From Antilocapra americana (taxonomy: Eukaryota; Chordata; Mammalia; Artiodactyla; Antilocapridae), in NCBI GenBank assembly GCA_007570785.1, contig ML662442.1, forward strand, positions 34,457,909-34,521,908: a stretch of DNA of 64,000 nucleotides, in the 5' to 3' direction. The position numbers and the translations under genes were made by a program. Positions 45,543-57,949 of this stretch are shown here, piece by piece. Below the pieces are notes generated by a model. That model searched no databases. It worked only from the letters and a program-made list of their open reading frames with translations, and was not told the origin of the DNA. Numbering within the stretch: the first letter of the stretch is position 1; every line of letters begins with the position of its first letter.

Positions 45543-47575
45543 GAAATGCATTTTATTATTATTGCCTGTATCTAATAAATAAACCAGTGAACATGTATCA
45601 CATGATTCAGGTATATTAAGCTTCCTTTGTGCTTTTATTTTATATGTAATAAACCTTCCCCTTTTCATTTCAGTTTTATCCATGTATGGTGTTTTTCTCA
45701 AATGCTTTACCCCATAAAGATCATGTCAACTTTTAAAATTATTTGATTCTTTTTGTACTTTATTATTTGTCATTTGACTGTATATTGTTGTACATTATTC
45801 AAAAAGTTCTTTGGTTGTAAATGCAGTTGCCTTCAGTAATTTTGTAAATTCACAACAACATCATTTCTGTTCTGCTGATATGATACGTATGAGTGTAAAA
45901 TGTAGTACTGGACAAATTTGACTTCTTTGTCAGGATAGTTTGCCACAAATATGGCTACTGTGAGCTAGAATCCTATGTGTTGACCCCCATACTATGCTTC
46001 ATATGCTTCTTGGGTCACTCTGGCCCAAATATCTTTCCTCCTTGGTTAATCATATCCTTAGTTGTTTCTGCCTCTAGAACTTTGATTTTTTTAACTTAAT
46101 TGACTATAGTGGACTTGAACAATTCTTTATTTGTATGTAAGCACAGGATGCTGAAATAATAAGGAAAATACTTATGAGTGAGGAGTAGCTTATATATAAA
46201 GACAGGAATGTCTGCCCCTATTTTTATTCAGATTTGTGCAGTAAAACTGGTTTGGAAGGAGGAGATTGTCTTCAATTGCAAACAATGATATACATTGTCA
46301 AATCAAAAATAGATAAACAAATAAAGCCCCAAGTCCATGAAGAAGCACAGTGCTGCATGTGGAGCTATATTAGAGGAAGAATGCTCTGACCGAATTTTGC
46401 TGCGTCTGTCAGTGTTGCAGTCATGCTTCTTTCCAATGCATGGAGTTGTGGTCGCCCAGGGGTCTATATTCAGATGGTTCCCTGGAAATTAAAAAATATT
46501 GAATTGAAATTACCAGTTTTCAGTGGGATCCCCAGGCACAAACTCTGTTATTGCCATTTAGCAGCCAGCATTTCTGTTCAAGCTTCTGTCTAAATTTGCA
46601 AACATCATACAGTTGCCTCCTTTGGTAATTATAGAGCCTCAAACTACTGAAAAGAGGTGGCACTTAATAACACATTACAAAAGCATGGTAACTTAGGCAA
46701 TAAAAACACTGCTTAACAGATGCCATTGTAGTGGGAGCTGTATGGTGGGGTGTCTATAATAATCAGAATAGATTTAATGTACATATTTATGCCAACTATA
46801 AAAAGATTGCAAGCAACAGCAGGAGAGGCAATATGTTACAAGGGTGAAACCCTGAAATAGGGAACAAAACATATTCTTAACATATTCAGCCACAATTTTG
46901 TTTCCTAAAGGATGATATAACCCTGTGAGTCTATCAACAGAATCGGCTATTTGTCTTCAGTTCTAGTGTGTTTGGGTTATGAATTAGGAAAGGATTACCC
47001 TGATTCAAACTAAATTCTAATTAAATTTCAAAACATCAGTGTGGTCAAGCATGTCAAACCCTGTTGCGATTGTTTAACTTTGTTGACCAAACAGATTCAA
47101 TCTATGTTTGTTTTCTTTTTAATCTGATCCCCAAAATTGTTCAAGACACCTATAAGTAAAATCCAACTAATCTTTGGACATCACTGCATTGACTGTACAA
47201 GGATATGAATGTTGATGGTAAGGAATTTCCTGGTGCACCATAGCAGTACCAACAACGCAGTTTTGTAGGGCTGAACAATAGAATATTCAACTGCCTTTAA
47301 AAAGCCACAGGCTGACTCCTTAGGCATGCTGAGAGCTAGTTTAGTAATTTCTTCATGTTATATGAAGCAGGGACCTTTAACAATCTCAGATATATACACC
47401 AAGAAAAGATTTTTGCTAATAGAGACTTGATATCTATTTAATAAAATTAGAGTCTTTAAAAGGTCTCTAAAAGAAGCTACATTATAGTTTCTGTGTGTTT
47501 TTTTTAAAATGAAACAAATTTCTCTTATAAGAGCTATACCTTTTGCGGTACTTGGCTCTTAAGTCTTTACATCTT
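45543..47575. other. Longest repeat-free stretch of the window
   Basis: About 2 kb with no interspersed repeat I can name and no credible coding frame. The part 46370-47100 has a balanced composition and few simple runs, compatible with conserved non-coding DNA. Confidence 0.35.
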
Positions 47576-47587
47576 TTAAATCTTTTG

Positions 47588-47785
47588 TGGGCTTCCCTGT
47601 TAGCTCAGCTGGCTAAGAATCTGCCTGCAATGTGGAAGACCTGGGTTTGATCCCTGAGTTGGGAATATCCCCTGGAGAAGGGAAAGGCTACCCACTTCAG
47701 TATCCTGGCCTAGAGAATTCCATGGACTGTATAGTCCATGGGGTCGCAAAGAGTCAGACACGGCTGAGCAACTTTCACTTTCACC
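47588..47785 (+). mobile_element. Bov-tA SINE with target-site duplication
   Basis: Sense copy from 'gggcttccctgttagctcag' to 'gctgagcaactttcactttc'. Flanked by 'ttaaatcttt' at 47576-47585 and 47786-47795. Confidence 0.95.
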
Positions 47786-47795
47786 TTAAATCTTT

Positions 47796-48119
47796 GTACT
47801 GCTCCTGTCTCTGTGCACCCCATTTACAAGCAGCAGGAATTCCATTTAATACCCAGCTAACACTAAGCCATGTTCTCTCCCTTCAAATCACACACACACA
47901 AATGTCCAGACAACCACAACGTAATATATGGTAATCCTCAGCAATGCTCGCGTGCCATTGTCGTTCCACCAGCTATGCTGGCCACACTACATCTGCTCCA
48001 AAGCTTTGAGGTCATATTTTGTTGTCTTCTGAGATAGCTGCCTGCCCATCCCATATTGCTTTGTCCCAAATGTAAATATAAATCTTTCATCAATTGTCTA
48101 AAATATGGTTACCTATAGG
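47796..48119. other. Non-coding sequence
   Basis: Unique-looking. Contains a short CA run (47890-47899). Nothing else seen. Confidence 0.4.
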
Positions 48120-48690
48120 GTATAATAATTTTAATAGCTTTACTGAGATGTAACATATATCTTAAAGTTCATCCATTGTATTAATATTACTATTTTGGGG
48201 GGGGGGAGGCTATACCACATAGCTTGCAGGATCTTATTTCCTAAACTAGAGGTTAAATCTAGGCCATGGTAGTGAAGGTGCTGAATCATAACCAGTGGAT
48301 TGCTGGGAAGTTCCCCAAATTCATCCATCTTAATAGTACAACTCAACAAGTTTTAATATGTTTATGGAGGTGTAGAGTCATTGTCACAGTTTAATTTTAG
48401 AACATTTGCATCATCCTGAAAAAAACTTCTGCCCATTCATAGATATTCCTCATTTACACGTCAGCCCTAAACAACTGCTAATCTGCTTTAGGTCTATATT
48501 TCTGGACATTTTACATAAATGAAATTATGCAGTATATATTCTTTTGAGTATGATTTCTTTTACTTAATGTATTTTCAACATGTATCCAGGTTGTAGCATC
48601 TACCAGTACTTCATTCTGAATATTGCTGAATATTATTCCATTGCAGTGTACATTATGTGTTTTTATTTGCTCACAGGATGTAACATTTTA
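48120..48690 (-). mobile_element. Ancient L1M relic, antisense 3' part
   Basis: 'taatagctttactgagatgt', 'ttttagaacatttgcatcat', 'tctggacattttacataaat' and 'gttgtagcatctaccagtac' are the ordered antisense blocks of an old L1 3' region. It is interrupted by a CHR-type SINE. Confidence 0.75.
48197..48314 (-). mobile_element. CHR-type tRNA-Glu SINE
   Basis: Antisense. After a run of ten G (48197-48206) come 'ggatcttatttcctaaacta', 'ccatggtagtgaaggtgctg' and the head complement 'ggattgctgggaagttcccc'. CHR SINEs are shared by ruminants, hippos and whales and predate Bov-tA. Confidence 0.75.
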
Positions 48691-49395
48691 AATCTTCACT
48701 GAAGGGATATTTGTGCCGTGTCAGAATAATAATACCAAATTGACCTCAGAGTAGGAAAACATGACAAAATATAAGCCACTACTATTATTGTTTTCAGATC
48801 TTGGTCCGTAGGCTCAGAGGACTACTGTGATACCTGTTAGAAAAGAAATTAATGAGGTAAGGTCTGCGATGGCCCTGGTTTTCTATCTAGAAGCGCTTTA
48901 CAGACTGTGGACAAATTAGGGGAATTTCAACTCAGGACAATAGTCTTGCTGAGTTGAACAGATGAGAGTTCATAGGAGAGGGATCTTGGGTGCTAGGAAA
49001 GAGTACTAGAAAGAAAATTTTGCAGAAAAAGAGTTACAGTAATATTGTTAAAGTTTCTTTTGAAAATTTTGGTAAGAGTAAGCATCGAAACCCTGTGAGG
49101 ACAGGCAAAAAAGTACCTGAGAGCTGTAAATGGGACATTTCTCAGTGTTCATACAAATTTGGAAAGTGTTTAAATTTGACCAATCACACTTGAGAGAACT
49201 CACTAAACACCTTATATATGCAGTAAAGATTAAAGAAAGGTCATGCCTGAAGAATAGGGTTGAACTAGTCCTCATACAAAGGCAGTTCTGCATATTTCCT
49301 AAAATAGCTTATGAACAAGTCTTGAAAGAATCACTATGACCCAAAAGTATATCAACTGCTACCTCAACAAGATTCAACGGTCTTTGAGGGAATAT
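48691..49395. other. Non-coding sequence
   Basis: No nameable repeat. The latter half (49080-49380) might be the far 5' part of the L1M that follows. Overlapping frames at 48990-49339 are unsupported. Confidence 0.35.
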
Positions 49396-49664
49396 GCTGC
49401 TGCTGCTAAGTCACTTCAGTTGTGTCTGACTGCGCGACCCCACAGACGGCAGCCCACCAGGCTCCCCGTTCCTGGGATTCTCCAGGCAAGAACACGGGGG
49501 TGGGTTGCCATTTCCTTCTCCATTGCATGAAAGTGAAAGTGAAAGGGAATTCACTCAGTTGTGTCCGACTCTTTGTGACCCCATGGACTACAGCCTACCA
49601 GGCTCCTCCATCCATGGGATTTTCCAGGCAAGAATACTGGAGTTGGGGTGCCATTGCCTTCTCC
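49396..49664 (-). mobile_element. BOV-A2 dimeric SINE
   Basis: Antisense dimer: 'ctgctgctgctaagtcactt' tail complement, first monomer, 'gaaagtgaaagtgaaagg' linker, second monomer ending 'ccattgccttctcc'. Confidence 0.95.
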
Positions 49665-49725
49665 TTAAGAGAATATAACGGAATGTAAACACTCAGCAAT
49701 GATAAGCATCCATTTAAAAACAAAG

Positions 49726-50145
49726 GATTGATGCTTTTGAACTGAATTACTAGGTACATAAAGAAGAGTTGATACTTTTGAACTGTGGTGTTAGAGAAGA
49801 CTCTTTGAGAGTCCCTTGAACTGCAAGGAGATCAAACCAGTTAATCCTAAAGGAAATCAACCCTAGATATTCATTGGAAGGACTGATGCTGAAGCTGAAG
49901 CTCTAATACTTTGACTACCTGATGTGAAGAGCTGACTCTTAGAAAAGATCCTGATGGTGGGAAAGATTGAAGGCAGAAGGACAAGGAGATGATAGAGGAT
50001 GAGATGGTTGAATAGCATCACCAACTCAATAGAGATGAGTTTGAGCAAATGCTGGGAGATAGTAAAGGACAGGGAAGCCTGGCATGCTGCAGTCCATGGG
50101 GTTGCAAAGAGTCAAACATGACTGAATGTCTGAACAGCACTGAAT
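49726..50145 (+). mobile_element. BovB 3' fragment, diverged
   Basis: Sense 3' 0.4 kb ending 'catgactgaatgtctgaaca'. The 'attgatgcttttgaactg' block appears twice (about 49727 and 49767), a local duplication of about 40 bp. Confidence 0.9.
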
Positions 50146-50248
50146 ATCTGTACTCCAAGAAAAATTCTTCAGATGGAAGAAGTGACTTCAAATGGAAACT
50201 TGGACCTACAAAGAAAATGGGAAATGTCCTTAAACGGTAAATAAATGG
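50146..50248 (+). mobile_element. Ancient L1M scrap between insertions
   Basis: 'gaaaaattcttcagatggaa' and 'aatggaaacttggacctaca' match the region upstream of ORF2 in old L1s, in line with the ORF2 relic that starts near 50790. Confidence 0.5.
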
Positions 50249-50377
50249 GGCTTCCTTGATAGTTTCTTGGTAAAGAATTCCTCTGGCAATGCAAGAGATC
50301 CTGGTTTGATTCCTGGGTTGGGAAGATCCCCTGGAGACGGGAAAGTTTACCCACTCCAGTATTCTGGCCTAGAGAAT
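50249..50377 (+). mobile_element. Bov-tA SINE, 3'-truncated
   Basis: tRNA-like head and body ('ggggcttccttgatagtttc' to 'tattctggcctagagaataa'). The BovB-derived tail is missing. Confidence 0.88.
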
Positions 50378-50577
50378 AAATGAATATATGTAAAAGTTTT
50401 CTCATCTTAAAATATCTTTAAAAACAGCTATTAAACACAGGTTAGTAGCTATAGATTTGGGGTTTCACAGCATAATTAAAAGTATAATGTATGACAACAC
50501 TATCAAAAAGGATTAGGGAGAATATAAAGTTCTGATATGTACAGTAATAAAATATAATGTGAAAGTTGAGTGTGAAA

Positions 50578-50787
50578 AGCTTCCCTGATGGCTCAATGGT
50601 AAATAATTTTCCTGCTAATACAGTAGATGTGAGTTCAATGCCTAGGTCAGGAAGATCCCCTGAAGAAGGAAATGGCAACCTACTCTAGTATTCTTGCTCA
50701 GGAAATACCATGGCAGAGGAGCCTGGCGAGCTACAGTCCATGGGGCCATAACAGAGTTGGACATAACTTAGTGACTAAACAAAACAA
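50578..50787 (+). mobile_element. Bov-tA SINE
   Basis: Full sense copy from 'agcttccctgatggctcaat' to 'ggacataacttagtgactaa', inserted in L1M sequence. Confidence 0.92.
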
Positions 50788-50789
50788 TA

Positions 50790-53395
50790 CTGAAAATTTA
50801 AGGATAAATCAATCATAAGTCAATTGATCAATCAAAGTTATATACTAATAAGCAAATAATGAGATATAATAGAATACTGAAAATTGTTCAGTTAACCAAA
50901 AAAAGGCAGGGAAAAAAGAAAGTGGGGATAAATAGTAGATGAAGCAAATAATAAACATCTTGCAAGATGCTGGACTTAAATGCAATTGTATTGATAATTA
51001 CATGAAATGTAAATGTCTAAGCACATAAATTAAAAGGTGTAGTTTATCAAAATGAATAAAAAGCACAATTCAATTTTATGCTATCTATAAGAAATCCCCT
51101 TTTGATATAAAGACACAGATAAGTTAAAGGTAAAATAATGAAATAGGTATACCATAAAACTGCTAATGAAAAGTAGAATAACTATATTGTTATTAGACAA
51201 AGACTTCAGAGCAAGGAATAATTATTTCCAATAATAAAGAAAATTTCAGTGATAAAACAGAATTCATCAAAAGGCATAACTATCTTAAATATATATATGT
51301 ACCTAATCACAAAATTTCAAAATTCAGGTAGCAAAACTTACATAGTTTAAAGGAAAAATAGGCAAATCCATTATTATCATTGATTCTTGTTGAAGATTTT
51401 CACTCTCTTCTCTCAGCAATTGATAAAATAATAAACTGAAAATAAGTAAAAATATCATAAGCAATATTATCAATCAGCTTGACTTAATTGACCTTTCTAG
51501 AATACCACACAACATGGTTCACTTCTTTTCCAGTATTCAAGTAAATTTTACTGGGATAGAACATATTCTGAAATTTTGCTGAGACTATCCTGGAACATAA
51601 AATGAGTCTTAATAAATTCAAAATACCTGAAAACATAGAAAGTATGTTCTCTAATAATAGTTTAGTTAAATAGAAATTAAATCAGCACTCTTTTAAATAA
51701 TCTATAAGTGAAAGAAAAGATAACAAAGGACATTTAAAAGATTTTGAAATTAATGATAAACAAAATATAAGATATCAAACTATTTGGGACAAAGCTAAAG
51801 CAATGCTTAAAAGTAAATTTATAGATTTACGTTTGTCATGCTCATGTTAGAGAAAGATGATAGATCTTCAGTAATGAGTTTCTACCTTAAAAAACTAGAA
51901 AAAAAAAGAGCAGCTTAAATGAATATTTCATTTAAATTTAAAAAATTAAATGAAATAAAAGGCAATCAAATTCAAGGAAATAGTGGTAAATAATAATACC
52001 AATTAAATTAAAAACTTGTTATTTTAAAATATCAATAAAAATAGACATGTAGCTAGACTCCAGAAAAGGAGGAAGAAAGATAAGTTGCTGCATGTTATAT
52101 GGATAATGAAGAAATATTATGAACAACAGCATGCCAATGCATTATAGCTTATAAGAAATTAACAGATGCTTTTAAATATACAAATTAGAAAAATAAACTC
52201 AAAAAGAAATGAAAATTTCAATAGATTTTACCAGTTTAAAAATTTTAATGTTTTTAAAAATATTTCCATATAGAGGATTTGAGGAAACTGTAATTTCACT
52301 GAATTTTCTCAACTCTTAAAGGAAAAATTAATATCAATTGTATACAAACATTTTTCTTAAGAAAATAGAAGAGGAATAATATTCATTAAGTCCATATCTG
52401 AAGCTAACATTTCTCTGGTGCCAAGATCAGCCCTATACATTATGGGAAAGCAACCATAATCTAATATTTCTCAGGAACATACAAGAAAAAAATCCTTGCT
52501 AGTAATAATTTAGTGGCATATAAAAATAATAATAAATTATGACAAGGTATTGTTTGTCTCTATGTTATAAGGTTGATTTAACATTTGGAAAACACTGGTT
52601 TATTTACATATTAACAGAATGAAGATGAAATACCATACGAGCATCTCAATAGATGAAAATGGACATCTGACAAAATCCATTTCCTATTCATGATAAAATT
52701 TCTATGCAAGCTAGGGATAGAATGAAATTTCCTTATTCTAAAAAAGAACACTTAAAATATGTCAGCAAATAACATACTTAATGATGAAAACTTGACTGCT
52801 TTTTCCTAGAATTGGGACCAAGGCAAGGATATTCACTCTCAACTTCTATTTAGCATTATACTTGTATTACTGGTTAGTACAATAAGGTAAGAAAAATAGA
52901 AGACCTCCAGTTTGGAAAAGAAAAAAGGTATGCTATCTTTATTCCCAAACAAAATGATTGTGTAATGCAGAGATTCCTAAGGAATGTACAGAAAATCTGT
53001 TAAAATTAAAAAGGAAATTTAACAAGGTCTCAACACCAAAGGTTAATACAGCAAATATAACATTGCCAGTGAACAATCAGAAAATATAATTTAAAATATA
53101 TTTATAATAGCATCAAACGCATGAGATATTTAAAGATAAGGTTAATAAAGCAAGATATAAACCTGTACACTGAAAGCTACACAACATTGTTGAGAGAAGT
53201 TAATAAGAATGGAGAGATATATATATCATGTGCATGGTTTGACCAACTCAATATTTTAATATATCAATTTTCCTTAAGCTCATCTATAGATTTAACACAA
53301 TTGAAGTTAAATTTCCAGCAAGATCTCTCTCTCTCTCTTGTTTTTAAGAATGTTCCAAACTGATTCTAAAATTTGTTTGAAATTGCATTGCAAAC
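50790..53395 (+). mobile_element. Ancient L1M relic covering most of ORF2
   Basis: About 2.6 kb of sense L1M without a long open frame. Endonuclease-region blocks include 'gacttcagagcaaggaataa' and 'ctctcagcaattgataaaat'. RT-region blocks include 'gggaccaaggcaaggatatt' (QGCPLSP motif region, about 52812). At 52931-52955, where the catalytic FADD box should be, the sequence reads 'attcccaaacaaaatgattg', so the Asp pair is lost. The right end is near 'attgcattgcaaaccacttt'. Confidence 0.75.
53323..53339. repeat. Short (TC)n tract
   Basis: Eight CT units inside the L1M relic. Confidence 0.85.
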
Positions 53396-54460
53396 CACTT
53401 TGGTATATGGTCTCCGATCTTTCTGTAAACTTACACCATGCCAAAGAGATTTCCTTACTACAGTCAAAGGAAATCTCTCTGCCCGAAGCACAGCCACCCT
53501 CAATTAGATATTAACCAAGCAGCAATCCTCTGATGGAATTAATTCACATAAATAGTGAAAGACAGAGGTTCACAAGGGTGCCAGCTATATTTCTTAATAA
53601 GATGAATTGGTTGAATTTTGAGCATGCAGCAGATTAAGTTAAAATTCTGGTGGTGTGTATATGATATATTTGTCCAGGTGTGTGTCACCATCTATTCAGG
53701 GCATTGCAAGCTGAGAATATGCTGAAAGGCCACCTCTTCCTACATTTCACAGCAACTTTGGTTTCTCCTGAGACCACAAATGCCTCAAAAGCTTGAAAAA
53801 AATTTTTTTTCACAATGCCTTCCTTGCCCCTAGTGGCTATTTCTGAGGATTGTGAGAGGGATATTTATAAGAGAAAGAACTGCTTACATTACAGAATTTT
53901 CTACAATATATCACCATTAATAGCAGTGGTTTCTTTCTACAGCAACAACTGCTTATAGAAAAGCAGACTTCATTAACATTCTTCAGTCCTGCTGAGACTC
54001 CCCTGCAGCTCTCAGCAATCATTCACATTTCCAAAAAGCTTGAAGGTCAAAATTCTGCCTCTCCATGTGTCAGAATCGCTTGATGACTTCAACTTATATT
54101 CAGACCACATCAATCTCCACTTTTGCTTCTTAAACTGAAACCCCAAAAAGACTCACTCACTTTGCTTAGACCTGGCAGATTGCAAGAGCTAATGGATAGT
54201 ACAAGTCTTTATTCATTCAGGCAAATTAAAAAAGCTTCTTCTTTGAAGAACTAACCAGATGATGCACCAAAATATGATTATGGGCATGACTTAATTATTT
54301 AGTTTGTAAATTATGATTTATAATCAACCTAATTCCAAAAGACATTCTACACAAAACATGTTAGGAAACTTCTTAAGGACATTATATATTTAATGAATAT
54401 ATTAAATTAAAGGTCAACACTCAAAAGGGCCCAATTATTTTAATTTATTATTATTTATTA
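53396..54460. other. Non-coding sequence, nothing recognised
   Basis: Unique-looking. Small minus frame at 53837-54022 without family resemblance. Confidence 0.4.
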
Positions 54461-54467
54461 ATTAATT

Positions 54468-54579
54468 TATTTTGGCTACTGTTCTACACATGGGATTTTT
54501 GGTCCCTGACCAGAGATTGAACTGCATCCTCAGCATTGGAAATATAGAGTCTTAACCACTATCTGCCAGAGAAGTCCCA
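54468..54579 (-). mobile_element. CHR-type tRNA-Glu SINE
   Basis: Antisense: 'ttttggctactgttctacac', 'gggatttttggtccctgacc', 'agagtcttaaccactatctg' and 'ccagagaagtccca'. Same family as 48197-48314. Confidence 0.8.
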
Positions 54580-55267
54580 ATTAAATTTTAAATTTTAGAA
54601 CATTTTTAATATTCCTTTAGGGTTTGTGTGTGTATGTTATTTGATGCTTTTTAAAGCATTATTCTTATGTTCTTTTCTCTCTAGTTTTGGTGTATTTTAT
54701 TTGTTGTAGGTTTTGATTTGTGGTTACCACAGGGTTCATATGTGTTTCTCTGTAACTATATCTACTTGTTTTAAACTGATAGTTATTTAAGTTCAAATAC
54801 ATGCTGAAAGAGCTGCATTTTTTTGTTCCCCACTCCCACATTTTGTGTTTTTGGTGTATTTTATATCTTCATGTTTATCCCTTTACTCTTTATTGTGATT
54901 ATTTTTAATTTTACTTTTTAAAAAAATTTTAATCACTGTAGTAGCTTACTTAAAGTTGATCTACAGTCTTTATATTTGCCTTTACTAGTGGAATTTTTCC
55001 TTTTTTATAGATTCTTATTTTTTGTAGCCTTTTCTTTTCCACTTAGAGAAGATCTTCTAACATTTCTTTTAGGGCTGGTTTAGTATTGATGAACTCTTTT
55101 AGTTTTTGCTTGTAAGAAAAGTTATCTCTCCTTCAATTTTAAATGATAATCTTGCTGGTTAAAGTATTCTAGGTTGCAAGGTTTTCCTTTTCAGCACTTT
55201 GAATATATCATTCCACTTCCTTCTGTCCTATAAAGTTTCTGCAGAGAAGTCAGCTGATAGTCTTATA

Positions 55268-55404
55268 CATCCGTGCATGCTCAGTTGCTTTAGTCATGCT
55301 TGACTTTTTACAACCCCACAGATTGTGGCCTACCAGGCTCCAATGTCTATGGGATTTTCCAGGCAAGAATACTGGAGTGGGCTGCCATTCCCTTCTCCAG
55401 GGAA
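55268..55404 (-). mobile_element. Bov-tA fragment
   Basis: Antisense tail and body ('gctcagttgctttagtcatg' to 'gccattcccttctccaggga'). The tRNA-like head is absent. Confidence 0.88.
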
Positions 55405-55651
55405 TCTTAGGGGGATTCCCTGATATATGACTTTGTTGTTCCCTTGCTGTCCTTGGAATTTTCTCCTTATCTTTCACTTTTACCTTGTTTAGTGAAACCT
55501 CTGTGTTTCCTCTTTTTTTTCTCTTCTTCAGATTTGGGAAGTTTACAGCCATACTTTATTTAATACATTTTCAATTATTTTCTCTTCTTCTGGGACCCCA
55601 GTAATGCAAATGTTTATATACTTGATAGTGTCAAGTATAAACTGTTGTCAT

Positions 55652-55678
55652 TTTATTATTATTATTATTATTATTATT
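55652..55678. repeat. (TTA)n microsatellite
   Basis: Nine TTA units within the L1M relic. Confidence 0.95.
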
Positions 55679-57257
55679 TTGCTTTTCTTTCTGCTCTTCT
55701 GATTGGGTGATTTTCATTATTTTATGTTCCAGATCACTTAGGCATTTCTGTATCATCTAGTCTGCTATCCCATCATTCTAGTGTGTTTTCCATTTGCTGT
55801 TGTATCCTTCAGTTCTGGCTAGTTCTTTTTATATTTTCTTGTTCCTTGTTAAAATTCTCACTATGTTTATCTATTCTTTTCTCTAATTCAGTTAGCCTTT
55901 TTAATTAATGACACTTTGAGTTCATTATTTAATGAATTATTTGTTCTATTAGTTGTTTTTTTCAGGAGTTTTCTCTTGTTCTCTTAATTAAAGCAAATTC
56001 CTCTATCTTCTCATTTTGCTTAACTTTCTTGATGAAATTAGGTGAAGCAGTTACCTTTCACTGTGTTGAAGGAATGTCCTTGTATACCCTGTGTGTACCC
56101 TTGGCTACAGTGGAGGAGCTGGATTTGATATGAGTCACATTTCTTCCCAGAGCATGTTGGTAGCTGTCTCCTTAGTAGGAGGCGGCATGAAAATGGAGGG
56201 GCTAGAGCCACAGCCAGTCATGAGCCAGGACTTTTCCTTGTTGAAGGTCAGGTCATGTCAAGCTTCTGGAGCAGAAGCCCTGAGGGTCAGGTCTGAATTG
56301 GCTCCTTTTCTTCTAAGTGACGCCTTTGTCTCCGAGTGGGCACTTGGTGAGGGTATGGACTCCAGCTATGGTGGTCCTGGTCCCAGTCCAGGCCGCTCTC
56401 AACATGCTGTCTCCACGAGAGTTAATAATGGCTGTCCGTTCCCTGTTCCAATGCTGTTCTGTGTCCAACCCCATCTCGCACAACTGAGCACTCTTCCTGC
56501 AGCAACACTCCTGACCTAGTGTGGATCTGCTTCACAAAGCAAGCAGGGCCACTTTGGGGGCTTGGCTCAGGCTGATACAAGTGCTGGACTGATCACAGGA
56601 AACTGGCCAGACTCTCATGCAGTTCCATTCTGCTTTCTCTGCTTTCATTCTGGAGTAGACAAGCGTCTTTGCACTTTTCAGGAGTGCAGTCTGGGTTTCT
56701 TACAACCCTCCTGGTAGTCCCTCTGGTTTTCTAATCAGCTAAGTGGACTGATCTTTCCAGTGCTGGACTACAAGGCCGGGGTGCTGAATATGTGGCTCTA
56801 ACTGCTCATGCCTCAGGGAGGGTCCCTCAACCCACGGAATACCCCTCCTCTCCTGTGTCCTCTCCCAGGGTCACAAGTCTCAACCTGAGAGCTTCTCTTC
56901 CCTTCCCACCCAATTCCATGTATCTTTTTCTTACAGCCTTAGTTATATAAGAATCTTTCTGCCAATCTCCAGTTCATTTTTAGTGAGAACTGCTCCATAT
57001 GTGGTTATATTTTCAGTATGTTTCTGCAGGGAGGTGAGCTCTGTGTCCTCCTGCTTGACCATCTTTATCTGTCTCCCTGAATAGTTTTAGATTTATAGAA
57101 AAATTGTGAAGGTGGTACAGAGTGTCCATATACTGTAACAGAAAACTATACAGTGCACTTACACAGTAATAGCATCCTTTATTATTAGAATCTAACATTA
57201 TTCACATCTAATATGGTACACATTTTATAATTAATGAGCCTTATTATTTACTAAAGT

Positions 57258-57935
57258 CTATCAAGGCTGTATATTGTCATCCTGCTTATTTAACTTATAT
57301 GCAGAGTACATCATGAGAAGTGCTGGACTGAATGAAACACAAGCTGGATTAAAGATTTCCAGGAGAAATATTAATAACCTCAGATATGCAGATGACACAA
57401 CCCTTATGGCAGAAAGCAAAGAAAAACTAAAGAGCCTCTTGATAAAAGTGAAAGATGAGAGTGAAAAAATTGGCTTAAAACTCAGCACTCAGAAAACTAA
57501 GATCATGGTATCTTGTCCCATCACTTCATGGCAAATAGATGGGGAAACAGAGGAAATAGTGACAGACTTTATTTTTTGGGGCTCCAATATCTCTGCAGAT
57601 GCTGACTGCAGCCATGAAATTAAAAGATCCAACCAGTTAATCCTAAAGGAAATCGGTCCTGAATATTCATTGGAAGGACTGATGCTGAAGCTGAAACTCC
57701 AATCCTTTGGCCACTTGATGCAAAGAATTGACTCTTCTAAAAAGATCCTGATGCTGGGAAAAATTGAAGGTGGGAGGAGAAGGGGACAACAGAGGATGAG
57801 ATGGTTGGATGGCATCATCAGCTTGATGGACATGAATTTGAGTAAACTCTGGGAGTTGGTGATGGACAGGGAGGCCTGGCATGCTGCAGTCCATGGAGTC
57901 TCAAAGAGTCGGACATGACCGAGTGCACTGAACTA
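57258..57935 (+). mobile_element. BovB LINE 3' fragment with a 0.2-kb internal deletion
   Basis: Sense BovB from the RT 'ggctgtatattgtcatcctg' block to the 3' end. The text jumps from 'gaaattaaaag' to 'atccaaccag', skipping about 225 bp present in the 23821 copy. The join shares the trinucleotide AGA. Confidence 0.94.
57274..57918 (+). pseudogene. BovB reverse transcriptase C-terminal fragment, longest open frame here
   Basis: 214 open codons. It starts inside the RT at [12 protein letters not shown], keeps the catalytic YADD box ([15 protein letters not shown]), and passes [18 protein letters not shown]. It then skips about 75 residues by an internal deletion (HEIKR joined to SNQLILKEI) and ends with [18 protein letters not shown], the usual BovB C-terminus. 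It lacks the endonuclease and the RT N-terminal motifs, so no function is expected. Confidence 0.92.
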
Positions 57936-57949
57936 ATACTTTATTCATG

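Larger units (their letters stand above)
54600..57064 (-). mobile_element. Ancient L1M relic, antisense, reaching its 5' end
   Basis: Ordered antisense blocks: 'gatttgtggttaccacaggg', 'ttcttttccacttagagaag', 'tttagggctggtttagtatt', 'cagcactttgaatatatcat', 'tctgcagagaagtcagctga' and 'tcttcttctgggaccccagt'. A GC-richer part (56090-57050) follows and ends 'gaggtgagctctgtgtcctc...gaccatctt', which looks like the L1M 5'UTR and start. The 142-codon plus frame at 56091-56519 lies in this antisense 5'UTR and is not a gene. Confidence 0.65.

Noticed and set aside
53815..53840. Second CTCF-like site ('gcccctagtggct')
   Set aside because: The complement lacks one G of the GGGGGC/GAGGGC core, so it fails the consensus.
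56091..56519. 142-codon plus-strand open frame as a possible host gene
   Set aside because: It lies in what looks like the antisense 5'UTR of an L1M, has a low-information composition and no recognised domain, promoter or splice context.
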